Assembly: GCA_900770445.1 (NCBI GenBank) | Contig: CAAGKO010000040.1 | Location: 1-64,000 of the forward strand | Reading direction: 5' to 3' | DNA from: an uncultured Oribacterium sp. | Lineage (GTDB): Bacteria > Bacillota > Clostridia > Lachnospirales > Lachnospiraceae | DNA length: 64,000 nt | Shown here: positions 25,017 to 33,654 of the stretch, piece after piece | How positions within the stretch are numbered: the first letter of the stretch is position 1 | Layout of the letters: every line of letters begins with the position of its first letter | Notes under the pieces: generated by a model | Told to the model about the DNA's origin: nothing | Databases searched by the model: none | What the model saw: only the letters and a program-made list of their open reading frames with translations | Program-made: the position numbers and the translations under genes

Positions 25017-27780
25017 AAACCAGAAAGATTTGGGGATGAACAGCAAGGAAGGAAGTAAGGATAAGACGAAGGCAGGAGATGCGCCTAAGAAAAAGAAGCT
25101 TGCTGTTGTTTTCCATTCGCAGAATTCCGCAAATCATAAAAATCGCCCGCTGGGCTCGAAGTTCGGTTCAAACGCATCTCAGGGGACACGAAAGCAGGCG
25201 GCCGAGAAGCCGGCACGTAAGGCCAGCCCGAACGGTCGTCCGCTGCCACCGGGAACCGCACGTGTCACTCCGCTGAAGGAGCTGAACGAGATCCAGAAGC
25301 GTCAGGAGGCCGAGGAGGCGAGAGCAGAGGCTGCACGTAAGGCAGCAGAGGAAGAGGCTGCACGCAAGGCGGCCGAGGAAGCGGCGAAGGCTGCTGCGGC
25401 TGCAAAGGCCCTCGCAGAGCATGCGAAGGAAGAGCAGGCGAAGCCGGCGGCAGAACGTCCGACTCGTTCGGCAGAGCGTCCACAGGGTGGCCGCAGCTTC
25501 GGTGATCGTCCACAGGGCAACCGTTCCTTCGGTGATCGTAACGGCCAGAGAAGCGGTGATCGCCCGCAGGGTGGTCGCAGCTTCGGCGATCGCAATGGTC
25601 AGCAGCGACCGTTCGGTGATCGTAATGGTCAGAGAAGCGGTGATCGTCCTCAGGGCAGCCGTCCATTCGGCGACCGGAATGGCCAGCAGAGACCGGGACA
25701 GCGTCCGACAGGTACCGGTTTCGGTACGAGACGTCCGGCAGGCGCAGGTGCTGCACCGGCGGTCGATGTCGCTTCGAAGCCGACACAGAACCGCGTAGCG
25801 CATAAGCCGGTGGCCGGAAAGACCTTCGGAAACAAGAATTTCGATAACGAGAAGGCAGAGGCAGCAAAGCGTAACCGGAACAACCGTAAGCAGAACAAGT
25901 ATACTGCAGAGCAGTCCTACGAGAGAGCCGATGAGGTTTCCTACAAGAAGAAGACCGGCAAGGGCGCGTTCATCAAGCCGGAGGTTGTCAAGCCGGTAGA
26001 GGAGGAGATCAAGTCCATCACGATTCCTGAGGTAATCACCATCAAGGATCTGGCGGACAAGATGCGCATCAAGGCCGCAGAGATCATCAAGAAGCTCTTC
26101 ATGCAGGGCAAGATGGTTACACTGAACACAGAGATTTCCTACGAGGATGCAGAAAACATCGCCGTAGATTATGACATTCTCTGCGAGAAGGAGGAGAAGG
26201 TCGATGTCATCGCCGAGCTCGTAAAGGATGACGTCGAGGATTCCGACGACGAGATGGTGACCAGACCGCCTGTTGTCTGCGTTATGGGTCACGTCGATCA
26301 TGGTAAGACCTCCATCCTCGATGCCATCCGTAATACGAATGTGACCTCACGCGAGGCCGGTGGTATCACCCAGTCCATCGGTGCTTACCAGGTCAAGGTC
26401 AATGTGAATGACGAAGACAGAGTCATCACCTTCCTCGATACACCGGGACACGAAGCGTTCACCGCGATGCGTATGCGTGGTGCACAGTCGACCGATATCG
26501 CTGTGCTCGTCGTCGCATCGGATGATGGTGTCATGCCGCAGACCGTCGAGGCGATCAACCATGCGAAGGCTGCAAACACGCCGATCATCGTCGCCATCAA
26601 TAAGATGGATAAGCCGACAGCGAACCCGGATAAGGTAAAGCAGGAGCTGATGAAGTATGACCTCATCCCGGAGGAGTATGGCGGAGACGTCATCTGCGTA
26701 CCGGTATCTGCGAAGACCGGTATGGGCATCGACGACCTGCTCGAGAACATCGTTCTCCAGGCCGATGTGATGGAGCTGAAGGCGAACCCGAACCGTGCAG
26801 CGTATGGCGTTGTCATCGAGGCAGAGCTCGACCGCGGCAAGGGCCCGGTTGCACGTCTCCTCGTGCAGAAGGGTACGCTTCACCAGGGTGATGTCGTAGC
26901 CGTCGGCTCAGCATATGGTAAGGTTCGTGCGATGACCGATGATAAGGGCAAGCGCATCAAGAAGGCCGTACCGTCACAGCCGTGTGAGATCCTGGGTCTC
27001 AACTCCGTTCCAAATGCGGGTGAGATCTTCCAGGTGAAGGACAACGAGAAGGAGGCCAAGGCCTACGCTGCCGCTTTCGTCACCGAGAGCAAGCAGAAGA
27101 TGGTCGAGGAGTCCAAGAAGAAGGTATCCCTCGATGCACTTTTCGATCAGATCAAGGCCGGCGAGATCAAGGAGCTTCCGCTCGTGGTCAAGGCCGATGT
27201 TCAGGGTTCTGTAGAGGCCGTGAAGGATGCGCTTGAGAAGATCCGAAACGAGGAGGTGGCCGTAAAGGTCATCCACTCCGGTGTCGGTGCGATCAACGAG
27301 TCCGATGTCGTACTTGCAAGTGCGTCGAACGCCATCGTTATCGGTTTCGATGTCAAGCCGGATGCGACCGCACGTGAGATCGCGGAGCGTGAGCATGTCG
27401 ATGTTCGTCTCTATGACATCATCTACAAGGCAACCGAGGATATCGAGAATGCGATGAAGGGCATGCTGGCCCCTGTCTTCGAGGAGAAGGTGATCGGCCA
27501 CGCCGAGATCCGTCAGATCTTCAAGGCATCCGGTGTCGGCAACATCGCAGGATGTATGGTCAAGGATGGCCTCGTGCAGCGAGGCGCCAAGGCCCGTATT
27601 TTCCGTGGTCCGAAGCAGGATAAGATCTGGGAGGGCGCAATCGCATCGGTTAAGCGCTTCAAGGATGATGTAAAGGAAGTCAAGGCCGGCTACGAGTGTG
27701 GTCTTGTATTCGAGGGCTTCAATGAGATCGAGCTCGAGGATTACGTTGAAGCATATGTAATGGAAGAGGTTAAGCGTTGA
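25006..27780 (+). CDS. infB: translation initiation factor IF-2
   Basis: GTPase that places initiator tRNA on the 30S subunit. 924 residues. The N-terminal 300 are low complexity: Lys/Ala-rich helices (about 90-150), then Arg/Gly/Gln-rich near-repeats of a RPQGGRSFGDRNGQ type (about 158-240). The IF2_N domain is at about 345-400. The G domain starts near 425, with GHVDHGKTS, DTPGHEAF and NKMD motifs; beta-barrel domains and IF2 domain III follow. GGAGGTAA precedes the ATG. Confidence 0.97.
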   Translation: MSDENQKDLGMNSKEGSKDKTKAGDAPKKKKLAVVFHSQNSANHKNRPLGSKFGSNASQGTRKQAAEKPARKASPNGRPLPPGTARVTPLKELNEIQKRQEAEEARAEAARKAAEEEAARKAAEEAAKAAAAAKALAEHAKEEQAKPAAERPTRSAERPQGGRSFGDRPQGNRSFGDRNGQRSGDRPQGGRSFGDRNGQQRPFGDRNGQRSGDRPQGSRPFGDRNGQQRPGQRPTGTGFGTRRPAGAGAAPAVDVASKPTQNRVAHKPVAGKTFGNKNFDNEKAEAAKRNRNNRKQNKYTAEQSYERADEVSYKKKTGKGAFIKPEVVKPVEEEIKSITIPEVITIKDLADKMRIKAAEIIKKLFMQGKMVTLNTEISYEDAENIAVDYDILCEKEEKVDVIAELVKDDVEDSDDEMVTRPPVVCVMGHVDHGKTSILDAIRNTNVTSREAGGITQSIGAYQVKVNVNDEDRVITFLDTPGHEAFTAMRMRGAQSTDIAVLVVASDDGVMPQTVEAINHAKAANTPIIVAINKMDKPTANPDKVKQELMKYDLIPEEYGGDVICVPVSAKTGMGIDDLLENIVLQADVMELKANPNRAAYGVVIEAELDRGKGPVARLLVQKGTLHQGDVVAVGSAYGKVRAMTDDKGKRIKKAVPSQPCEILGLNSVPNAGEIFQVKDNEKEAKAYAAAFVTESKQKMVEESKKKVSLDALFDQIKAGEIKELPLVVKADVQGSVEAVKDALEKIRNEEVAVKVIHSGVGAINESDVVLASASNAIVIGFDVKPDATAREIAEREHVDVRLYDIIYKATEDIENAMKGMLAPVFEEKVIGHAEIRQIFKASGVGNIAGCMVKDGLVQRGAKARIFRGPKQDKIWEGAIASVKRFKDDVKEVKAGYECGLVFEGFNEIELEDYVEAYVMEEVKR

Positions 27781-28220
27781 AAAAGGGTTCTGTAAAAAAC
27801 ACAAGAATTAACGCAGAGGTCATGCGTGAGCTTTCCGTAGCGATCCGTGACCTGAAGGATCCGCGTGTGTCCCCGATGACGTCCGTAACGGGCGCCGAGG
27901 TCACACCGGACCTCCAGTACTGTAAGGTATATATCTCTGTGCTCGGCAGCGAGGAGTCGCTTGCAAAGACCATGGAGGGCTTGAAGGCCGCCGCCGGTTT
28001 CCTTCGCCGCGAACTCGCACAGACTGTCAACCTCCGACACACGCCGGAGCTTCAGTTCGTCGCAGATCACTCCATCATGTATGGTGCGCATATGGACGAG
28101 CTGATCCGTAAGGTGAATGAAGAGGATGCAGCGAAGCGTGGCCCGGAGGCAGACGCAGAAGCTGAATCCGAATCGGAAGTATCCGAAGAGGATACGAAGG
28201 AGCATTCGGACGAAGTGTAA
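27777..28220 (+). CDS. rbfA: 30S ribosome-binding factor A
   Basis: Late 30S maturation factor with a KH-like fold. 147 residues starting at TTG 27777, which overlaps the infB stop by four bases (TTGA). Motifs include INAEVMRELSVAIRDLKDPR, YCKVYISVLGS and LRHTPELQFVADHS. The last 25 residues form an acidic tail, as in the rimP and nusA products nearby. Confidence 0.93.
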   Translation: MKKGSVKNTRINAEVMRELSVAIRDLKDPRVSPMTSVTGAEVTPDLQYCKVYISVLGSEESLAKTMEGLKAAAGFLRRELAQTVNLRHTPELQFVADHSIMYGAHMDELIRKVNEEDAAKRGPEADAEAESESEVSEEDTKEHSDEV

Positions 28221-28259
28221 GCTCAGCTGATAAACTGATCTATGGAGAAGGTACGATTG

Positions 28260-29237
28260 ATGAATGAATTTCAGCAGATGATAGAAAAGGCAGACAGTAT
28301 CTGTATCCTGGGACATACCAACCCGGATGGAGACTGCCTCGGCTCGACCCTGGGCACGAAGCATTATATTCTGAATCAGTATCCCGATAAAAAGGTGAAT
28401 GTTTACCTGCAGGTCGCAAACGACAAGTATGATTTCCTTCCGGGCATCGAGACCATCGTGCATACACCTTCGGCCCGGAAGTATGATCTCTGTATTATCT
28501 GTGACTGTAACGGCTATGATCGCGTCGGCGATTTCCGAAGCCTCGCAGAGAATGCCACTGCACTCTTCGTGGCAGATCATCATGTCCCGGGACCTCAGCA
28601 GTTCCCGCATGGTTCCATCCGTCCGGATGCCTCCAGCGCCTCCGAGGTCGTTTTTGACCTCATGGATGTGCACTACATCGATACGAAGGTGGCAGAGTGC
28701 CTCTATCTCGGGATTGCCCATGATACCGGCATCTTCAAGTACAGCTGCACCTCGCAGCATACGATGGAAATCGCCGGCATCCTGATGACGAAGGGCATCG
28801 ATTTCGGCAGTATCATCGACGACAGCTACTACACGAAGACCTATGCACAGCAGCAGGTGCTCGGTCGCGTGCTGATGGAAAGCCTGATGCTGATGGATCA
28901 TCGCTGTCTCGCGGGCTGGCTGACCTGTAAGGATATGAAGTTCTACCAGGTCACCTCACGGGATGTCGACAGCATCGTCAGCACGATGCGGGAAACGAGA
29001 GGCATCGACTGTGCGATGTTCATGTATGAAATGAGCAATCAGAACTTCAAGGTGAGTCTTCGGAGCAATAATTCGCAGCTGGATGTAGCGAAGGTGGCGA
29101 TGACCTTCGGCGGCGGTGGTCATAAAATGGCCGCCGGCTGTACACTTCAGGGCTCCTACCATGATGTGATGAACAACATCACGAAGGAGCTCTCGAAGCA
29201 GATGGATGCACCGGATTTCGTATCCAATCACCGTTAA
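28260..29237 (+). CDS. nrnA: DHH-family oligoribonuclease / pAp phosphatase NrnA
   Basis: Degrades nanoRNA and dephosphorylates pAp in known homologues. DHH domain: GHTNPDGDCLGSTLG (metal site), CDCN and DHHVPGP. The DHHA1 domain ends with FGGGGHKMAAG. 325 residues from ATG 28260, chosen because GGAGAAGG (28244-28251) is correctly spaced for it; the ATG at 28242 has no ribosome site. Position between rbfA and truB is the standard Firmicute arrangement. Confidence 0.92.
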   Translation: MNEFQQMIEKADSICILGHTNPDGDCLGSTLGTKHYILNQYPDKKVNVYLQVANDKYDFLPGIETIVHTPSARKYDLCIICDCNGYDRVGDFRSLAENATALFVADHHVPGPQQFPHGSIRPDASSASEVVFDLMDVHYIDTKVAECLYLGIAHDTGIFKYSCTSQHTMEIAGILMTKGIDFGSIIDDSYYTKTYAQQQVLGRVLMESLMLMDHRCLAGWLTCKDMKFYQVTSRDVDSIVSTMRETRGIDCAMFMYEMSNQNFKVSLRSNNSQLDVAKVAMTFGGGGHKMAAGCTLQGSYHDVMNNITKELSKQMDAPDFVSNHR

Positions 29238-29244
29238 GGAGACT

Positions 29245-30843
29245 ATGGACGGAATTATCAATGTATATAAGGAGAAGGGCTGGACAAGCTTCGATGTCAC
29301 GAAGAAGCTGCGCGCCATCCTTCATGAAAAGAAAATAGGACATACCGGAACCCTGGATCCGATGGCAGAGGGCGTGCTGGTGATCTGTGCCGGTGCGGCG
29401 ACGAAGCTGGTTTCCTCGATCGAAGCGACGGAAAAGGTCTATGAGGCAGAGATGAAGCTCGGCATCACGACCGATACCGAGGACACGACGGGGACGATCC
29501 TCCACGAGCAGCCGGTCCATGTCAGTGAAGAGGAGCTCCGCGCAGCCGCGCAGAGCTTCATCGGCTCTTATGACCAGATTCCACCGATGTACAGTGCGAA
29601 AAAGGTGAACGGACAGAAGCTCTACGACCTCGCCCGTCAGGGAAAGGTCATCGAGCGAAAGCCGAACCGCATCACCATCCATGACATCACGGTCGACAAC
29701 ATCGACCTCCCATATGTACGGATGACCGTCACCTGCTCGAAGGGCACCTATATCCGTACACTGATCAAGGACATCGGAGAGAAGCTCGGCTGTGGTGCCG
29801 CGATGTCGGCGCTGAAGCGAACACGTGTCGGAAAGTTTCAGATCTCCGACAGCCGGACCATCGAGGACATCGCTTCGTATGAGGCGAGGGGCGAGCTGAT
29901 CCGTATCGTGAAGCCGCCGATGTATGTCCCGGAGCCGGCGGTCGTTTCCTTCGGAAAATTCGACGGTAGCCATCTCGGTCACCAGCTTATCTTCGAGAAC
30001 ATGTTCCGGATTGCGAAGGAAAAGCATCGGAAAACAGCACTCTTGACCTTCAGTGCGAATCCGAAGGTCGTCCTCACCGGCGTCCGTCAGGACACGATTT
30101 CGAGCAGTGATGAGCATCTGACACGCCTTCGCAACCTCGGCTTCGACTATGTCTTTTCCTATCCGGTGAACCGGGAGACCATGGGCGTCTCTGCGGAGGA
30201 TTTCCTGCGCACCGTCCTGGTTGAGGGCATGCACGCGTCGGATATCGTCGTGGGCACGGACTGTACCTTCGGATATAAGGCCCAGGGGGATGCTGCGCTC
30301 CTCGAAACACACGCTTCGAAGTACGGTTACGAGGTCCATGTGATCCGAAAAAAGGAAGTGCTCGACGAAAACGGAAAGGAACGAGAAATCTCCAGCAGCT
30401 TCATCCGCGAGGAGATCGAGAAGGGCAATGTTGAAAAGGCTGCCGAACTGCTCGGCCGTCATGTGGCGTTGAGCGGCACCGTGATGCGCGGAAAGGAAAT
30501 CGGCGCCTCGATCGGCTTCCCGACCGCAAACATCCTTCCGAAGGAAGGAAAGCTGAATCCGAAGCCGGGCGTCTACATCACCCGCATCCTGATCGGGCAG
30601 CAGCTGTATCGTGGCATGACGAATGTCGGGAATAATCCGACCATCGCCGACGATAATCCGACCTCCATCGAGACCTATGTCCTCGATTACCACGGAGACC
30701 TCTATGGAAAGAAGATCCGCGTCGAGTTTATAAAGCGGCTCCGCGACCAGCATAAGTTCGCTTCCATCGACGAGCTGAAGGCACAGCTCCAGAAGGATGT
30801 CGCAGCCACGGCAGCCTGGCCGATGGAGCTCGGCAGCCTCTGA
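29245..30843 (+). CDS. fusion of TruB pseudouridine synthase and RibF riboflavin kinase/FAD synthetase
   Basis: One uninterrupted frame of 532 residues. Residues 1-225 are TruB (tRNA U55 pseudouridine synthase): GHTGTLDPMAEGVL with catalytic D38, PPMYSAKKVNGQKLY and SKGTYIRTLIKDIG. The TruB C-terminal domain is absent. From about 232 the protein is RibF: nucleotidyltransferase motif SFGKFDGSHLGHQ, ISSSFIREEIEKG near 382, then the riboflavin kinase domain (400-525) with GFPTANI. In related genomes truB and ribF are adjacent separate genes. AAGGAG supports the start at 29245, seven bases after nrnA. Confidence 0.9.
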   Translation: MDGIINVYKEKGWTSFDVTKKLRAILHEKKIGHTGTLDPMAEGVLVICAGAATKLVSSIEATEKVYEAEMKLGITTDTEDTTGTILHEQPVHVSEEELRAAAQSFIGSYDQIPPMYSAKKVNGQKLYDLARQGKVIERKPNRITIHDITVDNIDLPYVRMTVTCSKGTYIRTLIKDIGEKLGCGAAMSALKRTRVGKFQISDSRTIEDIASYEARGELIRIVKPPMYVPEPAVVSFGKFDGSHLGHQLIFENMFRIAKEKHRKTALLTFSANPKVVLTGVRQDTISSSDEHLTRLRNLGFDYVFSYPVNRETMGVSAEDFLRTVLVEGMHASDIVVGTDCTFGYKAQGDAALLETHASKYGYEVHVIRKKEVLDENGKEREISSSFIREEIEKGNVEKAAELLGRHVALSGTVMRGKEIGASIGFPTANILPKEGKLNPKPGVYITRILIGQQLYRGMTNVGNNPTIADDNPTSIETYVLDYHGDLYGKKIRVEFIKRLRDQHKFASIDELKAQLQKDVAATAAWPMELGSL

Positions 30844-30912
30844 GCCCGGCGATGCTCGATCCGAACCGGCTGAAATATCACGAAAAATGTCGGTATTTCG
30901 CGCAATATGCGA

Positions 30913-31046
30913 TTGACAAGCCGAGATACTTCTGTTAAATTACATTCGTATGCGCGTTGGCATGGTTGCGCGGAACTCCATCCGGCAGCTCTGTTAACGT
31001 AAGTCGTCACCATGCGTGACATAGTTTAACATTAGGAGGATTTACC
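30913..31046 (+). promoter_or_regulatory. rpsO promoter and leader
   Basis: TTGACA (30913-30918), a 17-base spacer and TAAATT (30936-30941) form a good promoter. The leader of about 100 bases has GCGC/GCGC pairing near 30952-30972. Its GCATGGT can also pair with ACCATGC near 31011, so alternate folds or a pseudoknot are possible. S15 represses its own mRNA through leader structures in several bacteria; that role here is inference. AGGAGG precedes the ATG. Bases 30844-30912 hold nothing recognisable. Confidence 0.6.
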
Positions 31047-31313
31047 ATGATTTCCAAGGAGAAGAAGACAGCGATCATCGAGCAGTACGGCCGTAAGGCT
31101 GGTGACACAGGTTCACCAGAGGTTCAGATCGCGATTCTGACTGCACGTATCAACGAGCTCACTGAGCACCTTAAGAAGAACCCGAAGGATCACCACTCAA
31201 GACGTGGTCTTCTCATGATGGTTGGTCAGAGAAGAGGCCTTCTTGCTTACCTTCAGAAGAACGATCTGGATAGCTACAGATCCCTCATCGAGAAGCTCGG
31301 CATCAGAAAGTAA
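31047..31313 (+). CDS. rpsO: 30S ribosomal protein S15
   Basis: 88 residues, the standard length. Contains GDTGSPEVQIAILTARINEL, LKKNPKDHHSRRGLL and the C-terminal YRSLIEKLGIRK. Binds the three-way junction of 16S rRNA helices 20-22 early in 30S assembly. Own promoter upstream and a terminator downstream. Confidence 0.98.
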   Translation: MISKEKKTAIIEQYGRKAGDTGSPEVQIAILTARINELTEHLKKNPKDHHSRRGLLMMVGQRRGLLAYLQKNDLDSYRSLIEKLGIRK

Positions 31314-31330
31314 TCTAAAACTCATAAAGA

Positions 31331-31365
31331 AAAAGGGCGGAGATACTTTTCTCCGTCCTTTTTTT
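31331..31365 (+). terminator. rho-independent terminator of rpsO
   Basis: AAAAGGGCGGAG (31331-31342) pairs with CTCCGTCCTTTT (31351-31362) with one G-U, then T-run to 31365. A TATAAT just beyond (31370-31375) may be the -10 for pnp. Confidence 0.9.
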
Positions 31366-31429
31366 ATACTATAATCATATGGTCTATGTGCCTTTATGCG
31401 ATCGTGCACATGGATTTATCGAAATCATC

Positions 31430-31528
31430 GACAGGGAAGTATCCGAGACCACTGATGAGGCCCGGTTTTCTGCAGGACCCGATCCGCACGAAGAGGGAGC
31501 CTGATCAGTGTTTTTGGACCTCCCTGTC
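31430..31528 (+). promoter_or_regulatory. nested long hairpins in the pnp leader
   Basis: Outer arms GACAGGGA (31430-31437) and TCCCTGTC (31521-31528) are exact. Inside them CACTGATGAGGC (31450-31461) pairs with GCCTGATCAGTG (31499-31510) at 11 of 12 positions and is followed by TTTTT. PNPase is known in E. coli to regulate its own mRNA through a double-stranded leader; a similar role, or attenuation by the inner hairpin, is inferred here. Confidence 0.55.
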
Positions 31529-31547
31529 TATATAAAAGGAGGTACGA

Positions 31548-33641
31548 ATGTACAAGAGTTATTCAATGGAACTCGCCGGCAGAACACTGACCGTCGATAT
31601 CGGTCGTGTATGTGCCCAGGCGAACGGTGCAGCACTGATGCACTATGGTGATACGACGGTTCTTTCCACCTGTACTGCATCGGCTCAGCCACGTGACGGT
31701 ATCGACTTCTTCCCGCTCCAGGTAGAGTATGAGGAGAAGATGTATGCCGTAGGACAGTTCCCGGGCGGATTCAAGAAGAGAGAGGGCAGAGCCAGCGATA
31801 ATGCGATCCTCACCTCCCGTGTCATCGATCGCCCGATGAGACCGCTGTTCCCGAAGGATTTCCGTAACGATGTTCTGCTCGACAACCTCGTGATGTCCGT
31901 CGATCAGGACTGCTCACCGGAGCTTCTTGCGATGCTTGGTTCTTCCCTGGCAACGGCGATTTCAAACGTTCCATGGGACGGTCCATGCGCATCCACTCAG
32001 GTCGGTATGATCAACGGTGAGTTTATCATCAACCCGACCAACGCAGAGAAGACCGTATCCGATCTGAATCTGACCGTTGCATCGACCCGCGATAAGGTCA
32101 TCATGATCGAGGCGGGTGCAAACTGCATCTCTGATGATCAGATGATCGAGGCCATCTATAAGGCAGACGAGATCAATAAGCAGATCATCAGCTTCTTCGA
32201 TTCCATCATCGCCGAGTGTGGTAAGGAAAAGACACCGTATGAGAGCTATGCGGTTCCGCAGGCACTCTTCGATAAGATCAAGTCCATCGTTCCGGAAGAA
32301 GAGATGGAGAAGGCGGTATTCACCGATGACAAGCAGCAGCGTGATGCCAACATGGCTGAAGTGACCAGAAAGCTCGAGGAGGCACTTGCAGATGATGAGG
32401 ATGCCCTTCAGCAGCTTCCGGATGCCGTATATCAGTACGAGAAGAAGACCGTTCGTAAGATGATCCTGAAGGATCACAAGAGACCGGATGGTCGTAAGAT
32501 CGAGGAGATCCGTCCGCTCGAGGCAGAGGTGGATCTGATTCCGAGAGTCCATGGCTCTGCGATGTTCAAGCGTGGACAGACACAGATCCTCGATATCGTC
32601 ACCCTGGCACCTCTTTCCGAGGTTCAGAAGGTCGAGGGACTCAACGAGTACATCACCGAGAAGCGTTACCTTCACCAGTATAACTTCCCGGGCTACTCCG
32701 TAGGTGAGGCGAAGGCCAGCCGTGGACCGGGACGTCGTGAGATCGGTCATGGCGCACTCGCAGAGAGGGCACTGATGCCGGTGATTCCGTCCGTCGAGGA
32801 GTTTCCGTATGCGATCCGTGCCGTTTCCGAGACCATGGAGTCGAACGGTTCCACTTCCATGGGTTCGACCTGCGCATCCTGCCTGTCACTGATGGCAGCC
32901 GGTGTTCCGATCAAGGAGCCGGTCGCTGGAATCAGCTGCGGTCTCGTGACCGGTGATACCGATGATGACTACATCGTACTGACCGATATCCAGGGCCTCG
33001 AGGATTTCTTCGGTGACATGGACTTCAAGGTAACCGGTACACATGAGGGCATCACCGCGATCCAGATGGATATCAAGATCCACGGTCTCACCAGAGACAT
33101 CGTGACCGAGGCGATCCACAGAGCCCACGAGGCACGTCTCGTCATCATGGATGGCGTTATGAAGGATGCGATCGCCGCTCCGCGTGCAGAGCTTTCCGAG
33201 TATGCGCCGAAGATCATCACCATGCAGATCGATCCGCAGAAGATCGGTGATGTCATCGGTAAGCAGGGTAAGACCATCAACGGCATCATCGATGAGACCG
33301 GTGCAAAGATCGACATCGACGACAGCGGTATGGTTTCCATCTCCGGCATCGATAAGAACGCCCTCGAGAAGGCGAAGAAGATCATCGAGTCCATCGTCAA
33401 CGACATCGAGCCGGGTCAGGTTCTGACCGGTAAGGTCGTTCGTATCATGAACTTCGGTGCCTTCGTACAGCTCAGCCCGAACAAGGATGGTATGGTCCAT
33501 ATCTCGAAGCTCGCAGACGGCCGCGTGGATAAGGTAGAGGATGTGGTCAACATCGGCGACGAAGTAACCGTCAAGGTTCAGGAGATCGACAAGATGGGCC
33601 GTATCAATCTCACCATGCGTCCTCAGGATCTGAGAGATTAA
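31548..33641 (+). CDS. pnp: polyribonucleotide nucleotidyltransferase (PNPase)
   Basis: Phosphorolytic 3'-5' exoribonuclease. 697 residues: two RNase PH domains (about 10-225 and 310-540), with conserved SRVIDRPMRPLFP-type and RGPGRREIGHGALAERAL motifs. A KH domain (550-615, IGKQGKTINGIIDETGAKID) and an S1 domain (620-692, GKVVRIMNFGAFVQL) follow. AAGGAGG precedes the ATG. gltX follows after 13 bases with no terminator, so read-through is likely. Confidence 0.97.
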   Translation: MYKSYSMELAGRTLTVDIGRVCAQANGAALMHYGDTTVLSTCTASAQPRDGIDFFPLQVEYEEKMYAVGQFPGGFKKREGRASDNAILTSRVIDRPMRPLFPKDFRNDVLLDNLVMSVDQDCSPELLAMLGSSLATAISNVPWDGPCASTQVGMINGEFIINPTNAEKTVSDLNLTVASTRDKVIMIEAGANCISDDQMIEAIYKADEINKQIISFFDSIIAECGKEKTPYESYAVPQALFDKIKSIVPEEEMEKAVFTDDKQQRDANMAEVTRKLEEALADDEDALQQLPDAVYQYEKKTVRKMILKDHKRPDGRKIEEIRPLEAEVDLIPRVHGSAMFKRGQTQILDIVTLAPLSEVQKVEGLNEYITEKRYLHQYNFPGYSVGEAKASRGPGRREIGHGALAERALMPVIPSVEEFPYAIRAVSETMESNGSTSMGSTCASCLSLMAAGVPIKEPVAGISCGLVTGDTDDDYIVLTDIQGLEDFFGDMDFKVTGTHEGITAIQMDIKIHGLTRDIVTEAIHRAHEARLVIMDGVMKDAIAAPRAELSEYAPKIITMQIDPQKIGDVIGKQGKTINGIIDETGAKIDIDDSGMVSISGIDKNALEKAKKIIESIVNDIEPGQVLTGKVVRIMNFGAFVQLSPNKDGMVHISKLADGRVDKVEDVVNIGDEVTVKVQEIDKMGRINLTMRPQDLRD

Positions 33642-33654
33642 GGAGTTTTATATT

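Noticed and set aside
25482..25720. Short near-repeats that could suggest a CRISPR array
   Set aside because: They lie in frame within infB and encode Arg/Gly repeats; no unique spacers of equal size.
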